From Thermoanaerobacter sp049701115 (GTDB lineage Bacteria > Bacillota > Thermoanaerobacteria > Thermoanaerobacterales > Thermoanaerobacteraceae), in contig NZ_JBNATX010000035.1 of assembly GCF_049701115.1 (NCBI RefSeq), positions 1 through 20,181 of the forward strand: a DNA stretch of 20,181 nucleotides, given 5' to 3'. The translations under genes and the position numbers were made by a program. Below are positions 6,972 to 14,513 of this stretch, in pieces (positions within the stretch are counted from its first letter, which is position 1; each line of letters opens with the position of its first letter). The notes under the pieces are model-generated. The model searched no databases. It was not told the DNA's origin and saw only the letters and a list, made by a program, of their open reading frames with translations.

Positions 6972-8201
6972 ATGAACACAACACCTACTGCTTCAAGGCT
7001 TCACATTGGGATTTTTGGAAGGAGAAATGCAGGTAAATCAAGCCTTATAAACGCTTTGACAAATCAGGAAATAGCTATTGTGTCAGAGGTGGCGGGAACT
7101 ACTACCGATCCTGTATCAAAAGCCATGGAAATTCTTCCAATAGGGCCTGTAGTCATAATCGATACGGCAGGGCTAGACGATGAAGGGTTTCTTGGAGAGT
7201 TAAGGGTAAAAAAGACCTACGAGGTTTTACAAAGGACAGACCTTGCGATATTGGTTATAAATGGAGAAGAAGGGGTTACACAGGTTGAAGAAGATTTTTT
7301 AAAGATTGTAAGAGCCAAAGGAATTCCTGTAGTAGGGGTAATTAACAAAAAAGATTTGTCAAATTATTCACAATTACAAAAAAAAGACTGGGAAAAAAGA
7401 TTGGGTATAAGGTTGATCGAAGTTTCTGCAGTCAAAAAAGAGGGGATTGAGGAACTGAAGCTTGAGATTATTAAAAAGGCTCCTCAGGACGAGAGTATAA
7501 GGCTTGTAGGGGATTTAATAAAAAAGGGAGATTTGGTGATTCTTGTAGTACCAATTGATAAAGCTGCCCCGAAAGGAAGGCTTATATTACCTCAACAACA
7601 AACGATAAGAGATATACTGGATAATGGTGCAGTTGCAGTTGTTGTAAAAGATACAGAGTTAAAAGAGACCTTTGATAAATTAAAAGTTAGACCTTCTTTG
7701 GTTATAACGGATTCTCAGGTTTTCAAAAAAGTAGCAGAAATTGTTCCTCGAGACGTACCTCTTACTTCTTTTTCCATACTCTTTGCTCGCTACAAAGGCG
7801 ATTTGGAGGAGCTGGTAAGAGGTGTTAAGGCCATTGAAAGATTAAAGGATGGAGATAAAGTTTTAATTGCAGAAGGCTGTACTCATCACAGGCAGGAAGA
7901 TGATATAGGGACGGTAAAAATACCTAGATGGTTAAGAGAAAAGACTGGGAAGGAATTGAAATTTAATTGGTCAAGCGGAATGACTTTTCCAGAGGACTTA
8001 AACACATACAGCCTTGTAGTTCACTGTGGTGCTTGTATGCTTAATAGAAGAGAGATGATGTACAGAATTTCTTATGCAAAGGAGAAGGGTGTACCCATTG
8101 TTAATTACGGTATACTTATAGCGTATGTAAATGGCCTTTTACCCAGGGCAATCGAGATTTTTAAATCAGCAAAAAAAGTATACGAGGAAGAGGAGGATTA
8201 A
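6972..8201 (+). CDS. hydF: [FeFe]-hydrogenase H-cluster maturation GTPase HydF
   Basis: HydF is the cytosolic GTPase and scaffold that carries the diiron precursor of the H-cluster, built with HydE and HydG, and delivers it to apo-hydrogenase HydA. The 409-residue protein has a P-loop GRRNAGKSS at 16-24, a TTTDP switch around 43-47, DTAGLDD at 64-70, and NKKD at 125-128. The [4Fe-4S]-binding C-terminal domain shows CTHHRQEDD at 303-311 and HCGACM at 351-356. This gives the family pattern C-x-H ... H-C-x-x-C (C303, H305, H351, C352, C355). The ATG has GAAAGGAG at 6956-6963. hydE and hydG are not in this window. The gene is monocistronic, with its own promoter upstream and a convergent neighbour downstream. 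Confidence 0.96.
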   Translation: MNTTPTASRLHIGIFGRRNAGKSSLINALTNQEIAIVSEVAGTTTDPVSKAMEILPIGPVVIIDTAGLDDEGFLGELRVKKTYEVLQRTDLAILVINGEEGVTQVEEDFLKIVRAKGIPVVGVINKKDLSNYSQLQKKDWEKRLGIRLIEVSAVKKEGIEELKLEIIKKAPQDESIRLVGDLIKKGDLVILVVPIDKAAPKGRLILPQQQTIRDILDNGAVAVVVKDTELKETFDKLKVRPSLVITDSQVFKKVAEIVPRDVPLTSFSILFARYKGDLEELVRGVKAIERLKDGDKVLIAEGCTHHRQEDDIGTVKIPRWLREKTGKELKFNWSSGMTFPEDLNTYSLVVHCGACMLNRREMMYRISYAKEKGVPIVNYGILIAYVNGLLPRAIEIFKSAKKVYEEEED

Positions 8202-9415
8202 GTGGAGAAGATTTTTCTAAATTTTGAAAGAACATATGCAGAGTAAGCAATAGCTATTGCACCGCTCACTATAAAAGTTATATGAGAACCGAATCTTTGC
8301 GCCAGACTCCCAGCATACAGAGAGCCTATAGGAGTTACACCACCGAATACTAAAGAGTATACACTCATTACTCTTCCTCTAAATTCGTCTAAAGAATTTA
8401 TTTGTATTGTAGTATTGGCAGAGGAACTGAAGGTGATCATGAACCAGCCAGATAGAGCAAGAAAAAGAGCAGTTAATGCATAGCTACTCTGGATGCCTAT
8501 GAGTATTTGAAAAATTCCCAGTCCTATTCCCCCTCCGAAAAGATAGACGGGTTTTACACCTCTTTCGCTTATTGAAGCCAAAGTTAGTGCTCCTAACAGG
8601 GCTCCTATTCCCATTGCTGACATCAAGAGGCCATAGCCGGTTGCTTCTCTATGGAGTACATTTTTGGTGAAAACCGGTACCAAAACATTAAAATTCATAG
8701 AAAAAGTGCTTAAAATGGCTATCATTAAAATCGTGTGAAGTATTATAGGAGTATTTTTTATGTATATAATTCCATCTTTTAAATCTTCGATTATTTTTGT
8801 TTTTACATTTGTTAATTTTGGTGTGATTCCTTCTACAGTTATGAATAAAAGCCCTAATATAACTGCTATAAAACTTGCGGAATTTAGATAGAAGCAAACA
8901 GCATAACCAAGTTTTCCTATTAATATTCCTGCTATTGCAGGACCTACTATTCTTGCTGCGTTAAATACTGCAGAATTTAGTGCTATTGCGTTCATGAGGT
9001 CTTTTTTGCCTACAAGGTCAATTATAAAAGATTGGCGTGCCGGAACGTCTATTGTGTTTAGAAATCCGTTTATAAGAGCCAGAATCATTATTTGCCAATA
9101 ATTTATAAGTTTTAAAGCCGTGAGGGTTGCTAAAATAAAAGATGTAACTGCAAAGCTTGACTGAGTAAAGAGTATCAGTTTTCTCTTTGGGAATCTGTCT
9201 ACTATTACGCCGGCAAAAAGAGAAAAAAGCATCATGGGTAAAAATTGTACAGCACTTATAAGTCCTAGTAAAAAAGAAGAGTTTGTTAGTTTAAGGACTA
9301 ACCAACCCTGTCCTATGTTTTGCATCCAGGTGCCTATTAAAGACACCATTTGACCTAACCAGAAGAGGCGAAAGTTTCTATGTTCTAAAGCAGGGAAAGC
9401 TTCAGTAATTCTCAT
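8198..9415 (-). CDS. MFS exporter, MFS_3 (EntS-like) type
   Basis: The 405-residue integral membrane protein has about 12 predicted helices. The N-terminus FPALEHRNFRLFWLGQMVS and the loop VDRFPKRK at about residues 72-79 are typical of the MFS_3 / enterobactin-exporter-like subgroup, as is the PARQSFI segment near 125. Members export siderophores, drugs or other small molecules. Nothing here fixes the substrate. Its start lies 14 bases inside the end of the upstream XRE-TPR regulator gene, with only a weak SD, so translation is probably coupled to that of the regulator. Its TAA overlaps the hydF TAA on the opposite strand, leaving no room for a terminator between them. Confidence 0.85.
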   Translation of the reverse strand: MRITEAFPALEHRNFRLFWLGQMVSLIGTWMQNIGQGWLVLKLTNSSFLLGLISAVQFLPMMLFSLFAGVIVDRFPKRKLILFTQSSFAVTSFILATLTALKLINYWQIMILALINGFLNTIDVPARQSFIIDLVGKKDLMNAIALNSAVFNAARIVGPAIAGILIGKLGYAVCFYLNSASFIAVILGLLFITVEGITPKLTNVKTKIIEDLKDGIIYIKNTPIILHTILMIAILSTFSMNFNVLVPVFTKNVLHREATGYGLLMSAMGIGALLGALTLASISERGVKPVYLFGGGIGLGIFQILIGIQSSYALTALFLALSGWFMITFSSSANTTIQINSLDEFRGRVMSVYSLVFGGVTPIGSLYAGSLAQRFGSHITFIVSGAIAIAYSAYVLSKFRKIFST

Positions 9416-10715
9416 ACAAAAGCTCTATGGATAAGTTGAAGTACTTTTTAGCCTCTTCTGGTTTGTTGAGGGCTATGTAAAGATTGCCCAACCCCTTATA
9501 TGCTTCTGAAAGGTCTTTTTTAAGACCTAATCTTGAAAGTATTTCTGCGGATTTTAAGAGTTCCTCTTCACTAAGTTCAAAATTGCCTTGTTTTAAATGT
9601 AAGCTGCCGAGTATGGTATAAATTCTTCCAATTTCTTCTTCTTCCCCCAGTCTTGTGACTATTTCTAAAGACCTATTTAGATATTCTAAGGCTTTGTCGA
9701 AGTCTTCCCTTAAATAATATATTCTTCCGATTTCTGTTAAATTATATGCCATTCCTCTTTCGTTTTCCAGCTCTTTATAAAGGGAGTAGCTCTTTGTAAA
9801 GTATTTTTCTGCAATGTCGTATCTTTTAAGGTCTGTATATACAAATCCCAGGTAGTTGTATTCATTGGCTATGTCTGCTTTTATGTTGAGGGTTTTGCTT
9901 ATGAGTATCGCTCGTCTTATATATTTTATGGCGTCTTTATACTGTTTTAGTTCATGGTTTACAAGGCCCAATCCGTTGGTTGCAAGAGCTATAAAATCCA
10001 CGGCTTCAATTTGGGTTGCGTATTCCAGGCATTTCATATAGTAATCTCTAGCTTTTATGAATTCTCCCATTTTGCTGTAAAGATTTGCAATACTATAAAG
10101 TATGCGTGCCTTTAGGTGAAGATTTTTGGAAGAGTATTTTTCATGAGTTTCCAAAGCCTTTAAATAGTTTTCAAGAGAAGACTGAAAGTTTTGAAGATTT
10201 CCGAGACTTAAGGCCTTTATGTGGTATAGTTCTACTAAAATGCTGTCGTTTATTTTCTTTTCAAAATAGGGCAAGATTTTATCTACAACCTCGAGCGCTT
10301 TTGAGTAGTTTTTGGTTTCTATGTAACATTTCGCAAGGTGAAAATTTATTATGTTTGTGGAATACTCGTCTATTGAATTTTCTAAAATTTCAAGGTATAA
10401 TTTAATCGCTTCCTCGTAGTTTTTATTGTCAAAAAAGCGCTCAGCAGTGAGGAATTTTTCAAGTATTGTCTTGTATTTTTCAAGTTCTTTTTTTAGTTCT
10501 TCTTTTTCTACATAATCGTCATCTAAAAAGTATGTTATAGGTTTATTTAATCTTTCTGCAATGTAACTTAAGGCTTTGAGGGAAGGGCTAATTTTTCCTT
10601 TTTCAATAAGACTTATGTACCCTTTTGAAAATTCTCCTCCTGATAAATCTCCTTGTTTTAAGAATTGGCGCTTTCTTTCTTCTCTTATTCTTCTTCCTAA
10701 TTCTGCCATATCCAT
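9402..10715 (-). CDS. XRE-family transcriptional regulator with TPR repeats
   Basis: The N-terminal Cro/C1-type helix-turn-helix covers about residues 5-65: LGRRIREERKRQ, then GYISLIEKGKISPSLKALSYI and LNKPITYFL. It is followed by a TPR solenoid to the C-terminus of this 437-residue protein. About nine repeats are visible, for example NYEEAIKLYLEIL, RYDIAEKYFTKSY, DFDKALEYLNRSL and KPEEAKKYFNLSI. The layout resembles RRNPP-type peptide-responsive regulators such as PlcR and NprR, but no partner peptide gene is evident. It probably senses a ligand through the TPR part and controls its co-transcribed exporter. Start: the ATG at 10715 lies 8 bases beyond AAAGGAG on the minus strand. A GTG at 10724 would overlap that SD and is rejected. 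Confidence 0.88.
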   Translation of the reverse strand: MDMAELGRRIREERKRQFLKQGDLSGGEFSKGYISLIEKGKISPSLKALSYIAERLNKPITYFLDDDYVEKEELKKELEKYKTILEKFLTAERFFDNKNYEEAIKLYLEILENSIDEYSTNIINFHLAKCYIETKNYSKALEVVDKILPYFEKKINDSILVELYHIKALSLGNLQNFQSSLENYLKALETHEKYSSKNLHLKARILYSIANLYSKMGEFIKARDYYMKCLEYATQIEAVDFIALATNGLGLVNHELKQYKDAIKYIRRAILISKTLNIKADIANEYNYLGFVYTDLKRYDIAEKYFTKSYSLYKELENERGMAYNLTEIGRIYYLREDFDKALEYLNRSLEIVTRLGEEEEIGRIYTILGSLHLKQGNFELSEEELLKSAEILSRLGLKKDLSEAYKGLGNLYIALNKPEEAKKYFNLSIELLYENY

Positions 10716-10747
10716 ATGGAACACTCCTTTAAATTGTGCTAGAATAT

Positions 10748-10776
10748 ATTATAATTTAATTTGGCAACTTTTTCAA
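10748..10776 (-). promoter_or_regulatory. Sigma-A promoter of the XRE-TPR regulator / MFS operon
   Basis: Read on the minus strand, TTGAAA (10776-10771) and TATAAT (10753-10748) are separated by 17 bases. This is a near-consensus promoter about 33 bases upstream of the start codon. The region is shared with the divergent mazG promoter, so regulator binding could affect both. Confidence 0.7.
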
Positions 10777-10821
10777 CAGGGGAGAAAAGAAAAAATTTAA
10801 CTATATAAAAAATACTGAAAG

Positions 10822-10830
10822 TGATATAAT
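10822..10830 (+). promoter_or_regulatory. Extended -10 promoter of mazG
   Basis: TGATATAAT is a perfect extended -10 element (TGn plus TATAAT). No good -35 lies 17 bases upstream, as is common for extended -10 promoters. The start codon is 33 bases downstream. Confidence 0.55.
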
Positions 10831-10863
10831 ATTATCCGTAAACACTTTTTCGGGGTGATATTT

Positions 10864-12363
10864 GTGAGCAAACTAGCTATAGTAGGATTGGGATCAGGTT
10901 CAATGGACGATTTGACAGTAGGAGCTTTAAAGAAATTGGAAGAAGCTGAGCGGATTTTTTTGAGGACCGCTAAGCATCCTGTTGTGAAAGAGTTGGAAAA
11001 GAAGGGCTTTATTTTCGAAACTTTTGATAGTTTTTATGAAAAGTACGAGACTTTTGAAGAAGTGTATGAGAATATAGCACGAGAAGTTGTAGAAAAGGCA
11101 AAAAAATATCAAAAAGTAGTTTATGCAGTTCCTGGACATCCATATGTGGGTGAAAAAACTGTAGAGTACATATTAAACTTTTGCGATGGATGTGCCGATA
11201 TATCAATAGAACTGGTTCCTGCGGTTTCATCGATTGATGCGATTTTGAACGATTTGAAAGTTGACCCTGTAGAAGGATTAAAAATAATTGATGCCCTTTC
11301 TCTAAGTGAGCAAAGGCCGGATAAGAGATGCCACAATATAGTGCTGCAGGTTTATGATAAGTTTGTTGCATCAGAAGTGAAATTGAAACTGTCAGAAGTT
11401 TATGGAGATACTCATGAAGTGGTGGTTATAAAAAACGCTGGAATGAGGGATCGAAAAATTGAAAAAGTGCCTATATACGAGATTGACAGGTTAGATTGGA
11501 TTGATTATTTGACTTCTCTGTACATTCCTCCTGCAAAGGGATTTTTTCAGGAAAAATACGATATATACGACCTTTTGGATATAATGAAGGCTCTGAGGGC
11601 CAAGGATGGATGCCCTTGGGATAGGGAACAGACCCATAAGACTTTAGAGAAGTACTTAATTGAAGAAAGCTATGAGCTAGTTGATGCCATTGAAAAAGAG
11701 GAAGAAGAGAAAATGGTGGAAGAGCTGGGAGATGTTCTTTTGCAGGTGGTTTTCCACTCTCAAATAGCGGCGGAAAGGGGAACATTTGATTTTGGAGAAG
11801 TTGTAGATAGAATATGCAAAAAGATGATTTGGCGCCATCCCCACGTTTTTGGAGAAGACAAGGTAAGAAGTTCGCAGGAGGTTTTAGATAGGTGGGAAAA
11901 ACTAAAGTGGGAAGAAAAGAAAAAAGAAGAAAGGAAGTTTAATTCTTATACGGATGTTTTGAGGGATGTGCCGCGTTATGTGCCTGCTTTGATGAGAAGT
12001 TTTAAAGTGCAGGAGAAAGCTGCAAGGGTGGGGTTTGATTGGGATCGGGTTGAGGATGCTTTTTTAAAGGTCTACGAAGAATTAGAAGAGTTAAAGGAGG
12101 TGTATAAAGGAGGAAATAAGGAAAAGATAAAAGAAGAGGTAGGTGATTTAATTTTTGCGGTAGTTAATGTTGCGCGATTTCTTGATGTGGACCCTGAGCA
12201 GGCTACTCATCAGACGGTGGAAAAGTTTATTGAAAGGTTTTCCTATATAGAAGAGAAAGCTACAAAAAAAGGCATGAAGTTGGAAAATATGACATTAACT
12301 GACATGGATGTGCTTTGGAACGAGGCTAAAACAAAGAATTTCAATAAAAAAAATGAAAAATAA
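10864..12363 (+). CDS. mazG: Tetrapyrrole methylase-like / tandem MazG nucleotide pyrophosphohydrolase (YabN)
   Basis: This is a fusion protein of 499 residues. Residues 2-220 form a tetrapyrrole (corrin/porphyrin) methylase-like domain with the glycine-rich start LAIVGLGSGS and YAVPGHPYV at about 87-95. Residues 235-355 form the first MazG domain, with CPWDREQTHKTL at about 250-261, the metal-binding EESYE at 267-271, and EELGD at 286-290. A second MazG domain near 380-465 has YEELEELKE and EEVGD (424-428). MazG hydrolyses NTPs to NMP and PPi, which is thought to cleanse aberrant nucleotides. The role of the methylase-like domain is unknown. This is the B. subtilis yabN architecture, and it is followed as there by rqcP, here with hup in between. 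The GTG at 10864 lies 4 bases after the SD GGTGAT (10854-10859). A GTG at 10855 is inside that SD. Confidence 0.94.
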   Translation: MSKLAIVGLGSGSMDDLTVGALKKLEEAERIFLRTAKHPVVKELEKKGFIFETFDSFYEKYETFEEVYENIAREVVEKAKKYQKVVYAVPGHPYVGEKTVEYILNFCDGCADISIELVPAVSSIDAILNDLKVDPVEGLKIIDALSLSEQRPDKRCHNIVLQVYDKFVASEVKLKLSEVYGDTHEVVVIKNAGMRDRKIEKVPIYEIDRLDWIDYLTSLYIPPAKGFFQEKYDIYDLLDIMKALRAKDGCPWDREQTHKTLEKYLIEESYELVDAIEKEEEEKMVEELGDVLLQVVFHSQIAAERGTFDFGEVVDRICKKMIWRHPHVFGEDKVRSSQEVLDRWEKLKWEEKKKEERKFNSYTDVLRDVPRYVPALMRSFKVQEKAARVGFDWDRVEDAFLKVYEELEELKEVYKGGNKEKIKEEVGDLIFAVVNVARFLDVDPEQATHQTVEKFIERFSYIEEKATKKGMKLENMTLTDMDVLWNEAKTKNFNKKNEK

Positions 12364-12416
12364 GCTTAAATTAGCAGGATTTTTCGATTTTGTGAAGAAT
12401 AAATAAAAAGTAAAAG

Positions 12417-12422
12417 TATAAT
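12417..12422 (+). promoter_or_regulatory. Candidate -10 element of hup
   Basis: A perfect TATAAT lies 29 bases before the hup start codon. A clear -35 is lacking: TTGTGA at 12390-12395 gives a 21-base spacer. hup may have this promoter in addition to read-through from mazG. Confidence 0.35.
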
Positions 12423-12451
12423 AATTAAAATAACGAAGGAGGGTATTGATT

Positions 12452-12727
12452 GTGAATAAGGCAGAACTTGTTGCGAAAATTGCTGAAAAAAGTGAGCTTA
12501 CCAAGAAAGATGCTGAGAAAGCATTAAACGCTTTTATCGAGGCAGTTCAAGAAGCATTAAAGAATGGCGACAAAGTCCAGTTGGTAGGTTTTGGGACTTT
12601 TGAAGTCAGGGAGAGAGCAGAGAGAAAAGGCAGAAATCCTCAGACAAGAGAGGAAATAACAATCCCTGCATCAAAGGCTCCTATATTCAAGGCTGGTAAG
12701 GCTTTAAAGGATTTAGTTAACTCTTAA
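12452..12727 (+). CDS. hup: HU-family nucleoid DNA-binding protein
   Basis: This is a small dimeric histone-like protein that bends and compacts DNA in the nucleoid. Its 91 residues match the normal HU length. It has the N-terminal helical part MNKAELVAKIAEKSEL, then VQLVGFGTFEVRER (42-55). The beta-arm includes GRNPQTREEITIPA (60-73) with the conserved R61-N62-P63, whose proline intercalates into DNA. The C-terminal PIFKAGKALKDLV is typical. The GTG start is set by GGAGGG at 12438-12443 with an 8-base spacer. An upstream TTG at 12446 is too close to it. A long perfect hairpin begins at the base after the stop. Confidence 0.97.
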   Translation: MNKAELVAKIAEKSELTKKDAEKALNAFIEAVQEALKNGDKVQLVGFGTFEVRERAERKGRNPQTREEITIPASKAPIFKAGKALKDLVNS

Positions 12728-12761
12728 AAGAAAATCAGGTCGGTTTCGACCTGATTTTCTT
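12728..12761. terminator. Strong bidirectional-type terminator after hup
   Basis: A perfect 15-bp stem joins AAGAAAATCAGGTCG (12728-12742) to CGACCTGATTTTCTT (12747-12761) with the loop GTTT. The A-run and T-run form the base of the stem. It starts immediately after the hup stop codon, so hup is probably expressed more strongly than rqcP. Confidence 0.8.
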
Positions 12762-12782
12762 ACTTTTAAGGAGGTGGAAAAC

Positions 12783-13028
12783 TTGAGAGTAGACAAATTT
12801 TTGAAGGTTTCAAGACTTATAAAAAGGCGTACGGTAGCAAAAGAAGCCTGTGATAAAGGGCTTGTTTTTATAAACGGCAAGCAGGCGAAAGGAAGTGATC
12901 AGGTGAAAGAAGGGGATATTTTGGAACTGCATCTGGGAGATAAGGTAGTGAAAGTAGAGGTTTTAAAATTAAAAGAGCATGTTTCAAAAGATGAGGCTTC
13001 TGAAATGTACAAAGTTTTGGAACAGTGA
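12783..13028 (+). CDS. rqcP: RqcP (YabO) S4-domain ribosome quality-control factor
   Basis: The protein is 81 residues, nearly all one S4 RNA-binding domain. The N-terminus MRVDKFLKVSRLIKRRTVAK is the RqcP/Hsp15 signature, followed by KGLVFINGKQAK and VKEGDILEL. In Bacillus, RqcP binds the obstructed 50S subunit near H69 and works with RqcH in poly-alanine tailing of stalled nascent chains. R2 and R16, reported as important there from my recollection, are present. The TTG start follows AAGGAGG (12768-12774) by 8 bases. An in-frame GTG at 12774 lies inside that SD and would add three residues before the conserved MRxDKFL start, so TTG is preferred. Confidence 0.93.
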   Translation: MRVDKFLKVSRLIKRRTVAKEACDKGLVFINGKQAKGSDQVKEGDILELHLGDKVVKVEVLKLKEHVSKDEASEMYKVLEQ

Positions 13029-13037
13029 ATTATTTGA

Positions 13038-13078
13038 CAAAATCCCTCAAATACTAATTATTAAAAGGAGGGATTTTG
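13038..13078 (+). promoter_or_regulatory. Inverted repeat covering the SD of the SpoIID-like gene
   Basis: CAAAATCCCTC (13038-13048) and GAGGGATTTTG (13068-13078) form a perfect 11-bp stem around a 19-base AT-rich loop. The 3' arm contains GAGGG of the SD used by the TTG at 13080. In a read-through mRNA the SD would be hidden. An mRNA starting inside the loop would leave it free. It could also act as a weak terminator. Confidence 0.5.
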
Positions 13079-13079
13079 C

Positions 13080-14063
13080 TTGATAAAATTAAGAAAAATC
13101 CTGGTTTTCTTTTTTGTTGCGAGTTTGATTTTTTCTCTTACAGCTTGCAAGAAGCCTGTGAAGAAACCGGAACCTATAAGAAAACCTAAAATGGAAATGC
13201 CTAAGATACCTGCCAAGATAAGTAGGGGTGAAAATAAAGAGCCTATTCTTAAGGTCTATGTGGTTCAAAAAGGTAGGATAGAAGAGATGCCTTTAGAAAA
13301 ATATGTTGAGGGCACGGTAGCAGGAGAGATAAAAAATGATTGGCCCATTGAAGCTATAAAAGCTCAGGCTATTTTAGCTAGGACATATGTGCTAAATTTT
13401 GTTAAGACTAAAAAGTCCAAGTACAAAGGAGCAGATATATCTACGGATTTTGAGGAGGCACAGGCCTGGAATCCGGTGAATGTGAATGAACGGATAAAAA
13501 AAGCTGTTGAAGAGACAAGAGGAGTTGTTTTAGTGTACAATGGCGATTTTATAAATGCCTGGTTTCACTCCCACTCCGGTGGTCAAACGGCACTTTCGAA
13601 GGAAGGACTAAATTATAAAAAAAGTGAACCGCCATATATTGTAAGTGTTAAATCAAAGGAAAGTGCTAGGGCACCAAGAGATATAAAAAATTGGGAAGTT
13701 TCTTTTACAAAAGGAGAAGTTTTAAATGCCTTAAAGAAGATGGGGTTGGGTATGAATGATTTTAAAGAAGTGAAAATAGCCAAGAGAGGGCCTTCCGGTA
13801 GGGTAGTAACTTTGATGTTTGATAAGACTCATGTCAATGCGCCAGATTTCAGGATGGCTATAGGAAGTGAAAGGTTAAAGTCCACTTTTATAGAGGAGGT
13901 AAGTTTTGACGGGAATAGAGTTTTTTTTAAAGGGAAGGGATTTGGACATGGCGTAGGGATGTCCCAGTGGGGAGCCTATCAAATGGCTGAAGAAGGGAAA
14001 AAAGCGAAGGATATTTTGAATTATTATTTTAAAGGTGTAGAGATAGTAAAAATATGGGATTAG
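13080..14063 (+). CDS. SpoIID/LytB-domain lipoprotein (putative peptidoglycan lytic transglycosylase)
   Basis: The protein has 327 residues. A lipoprotein signal peptide ends in the lipobox LTAC (20-23), so C23 is likely lipidated and the protein anchored outside the membrane. A Pro/Lys-rich linker follows to about residue 50. The SpoIID domain spans 55-325. It has KYVEGTVAGEI (74-84), where E83 is the likely catalytic glutamate by analogy with SpoIID, WPIEAIKAQAILARTY (88-103), FHSHSGGQT (162-170) and the C-terminal GFGHGVGMSQWGAYQM (287-302). SpoIID proteins cut glycan strands lacking stem peptides during engulfment, and vegetative paralogues also exist. This may be a sporulation paralogue, since it sits between rqcP and yabP, where Bacillus has no such gene. 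The TTG start follows GGAGGG (13067-13072) by 7 bases. Confidence 0.88.
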   Translation: MIKLRKILVFFFVASLIFSLTACKKPVKKPEPIRKPKMEMPKIPAKISRGENKEPILKVYVVQKGRIEEMPLEKYVEGTVAGEIKNDWPIEAIKAQAILARTYVLNFVKTKKSKYKGADISTDFEEAQAWNPVNVNERIKKAVEETRGVVLVYNGDFINAWFHSHSGGQTALSKEGLNYKKSEPPYIVSVKSKESARAPRDIKNWEVSFTKGEVLNALKKMGLGMNDFKEVKIAKRGPSGRVVTLMFDKTHVNAPDFRMAIGSERLKSTFIEEVSFDGNRVFFKGKGFGHGVGMSQWGAYQMAEEGKKAKDILNYYFKGVEIVKIWD

Positions 14064-14132
14064 AATTTTTGTTCTAAAAAATGTACAAGAGTCATAGATA
14101 ATACTAGCTGGAAAAATTAAAGGGGGATTTTT

Positions 14133-14429
14133 ATGGAAGATAAAAGGTTTGTGTCAAAAGGGATAAAACCCCATAATGTGTCTATAGAAAATAGAGAGAA
14201 GATGAATATTACTGGGGTATTAAATGTTATAAGCTTTGATGAAGAATCTGTGATTATGGAGACAGAGATGGGGATTTTGACTGTAAGGGGGCAAGGGCTT
14301 CATATCAATAAGCTCAATCTGGATGAAGGACAAGTATCCTTAGATGGGGAGATTGTAAATCTAAATTATTCTGAAAAAGGGGGGATTGTTTCAAAGTCTG
14401 GTGGGTTTATAAGCAGAATGTTCAGGTGA
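14133..14429 (+). CDS. yabP: Sporulation protein YabP
   Basis: The 98-residue cytosolic or peripheral protein belongs to the YabP/YqfC family, whose members are made in the mother cell and are involved in spore coat/cortex formation. The core HNVSIENREKMNITGVLNVI (14-33) and TEMGILTVRGQGLHINKLNL (44-63) are characteristic, followed by a short basic tail. The SD AAAGGGGG at 14119-14126 lies 6 bases before the ATG. Position downstream of mazG-hup-rqcP matches the Bacillus order, but yabQ, normally adjacent, is displaced by about 3 kb. A terminator begins at the last base of the stop codon. Confidence 0.93.
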   Translation: MEDKRFVSKGIKPHNVSIENREKMNITGVLNVISFDEESVIMETEMGILTVRGQGLHINKLNLDEGQVSLDGEIVNLNYSEKGGIVSKSGGFISRMFR

Positions 14430-14456
14430 GTCGCGCAATGCGGCTTTTTTATTTTT
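14429..14456 (+). terminator. Rho-independent terminator after yabP
   Basis: The stem AGTCGC (14429-14434) pairs with GCGGCT (14440-14445), including one T-G pair, around the loop GCAAT. Two T-runs follow to 14456. The stem starts on the last base of the yabP stop. Confidence 0.75.
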
Positions 14457-14464
14457 CCTCTTCT

Positions 14465-14473
14465 TGATATAAT
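14465..14473 (+). promoter_or_regulatory. Extended -10 promoter of the membrane protein-HAD pair
   Basis: TGATATAAT is identical to the extended -10 element in front of mazG. It lies just beyond the yabP terminator and 40 bases before the next start codon. The only -35 position 17 bases upstream falls in the terminator T-run. Confidence 0.5.
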
Positions 14474-14513
14474 AAAGCTGAAAACGTAAGGATAAATAAG
14501 GGAGTGAAAGAAT

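Noticed and set aside
14060..14077. TTAGAA/TTCTAA inverted repeat after the SpoIID-like gene as a terminator
   Set aside because: The stem is only 6 bp, AT-rich, and followed by A rather than T on the coding strand.
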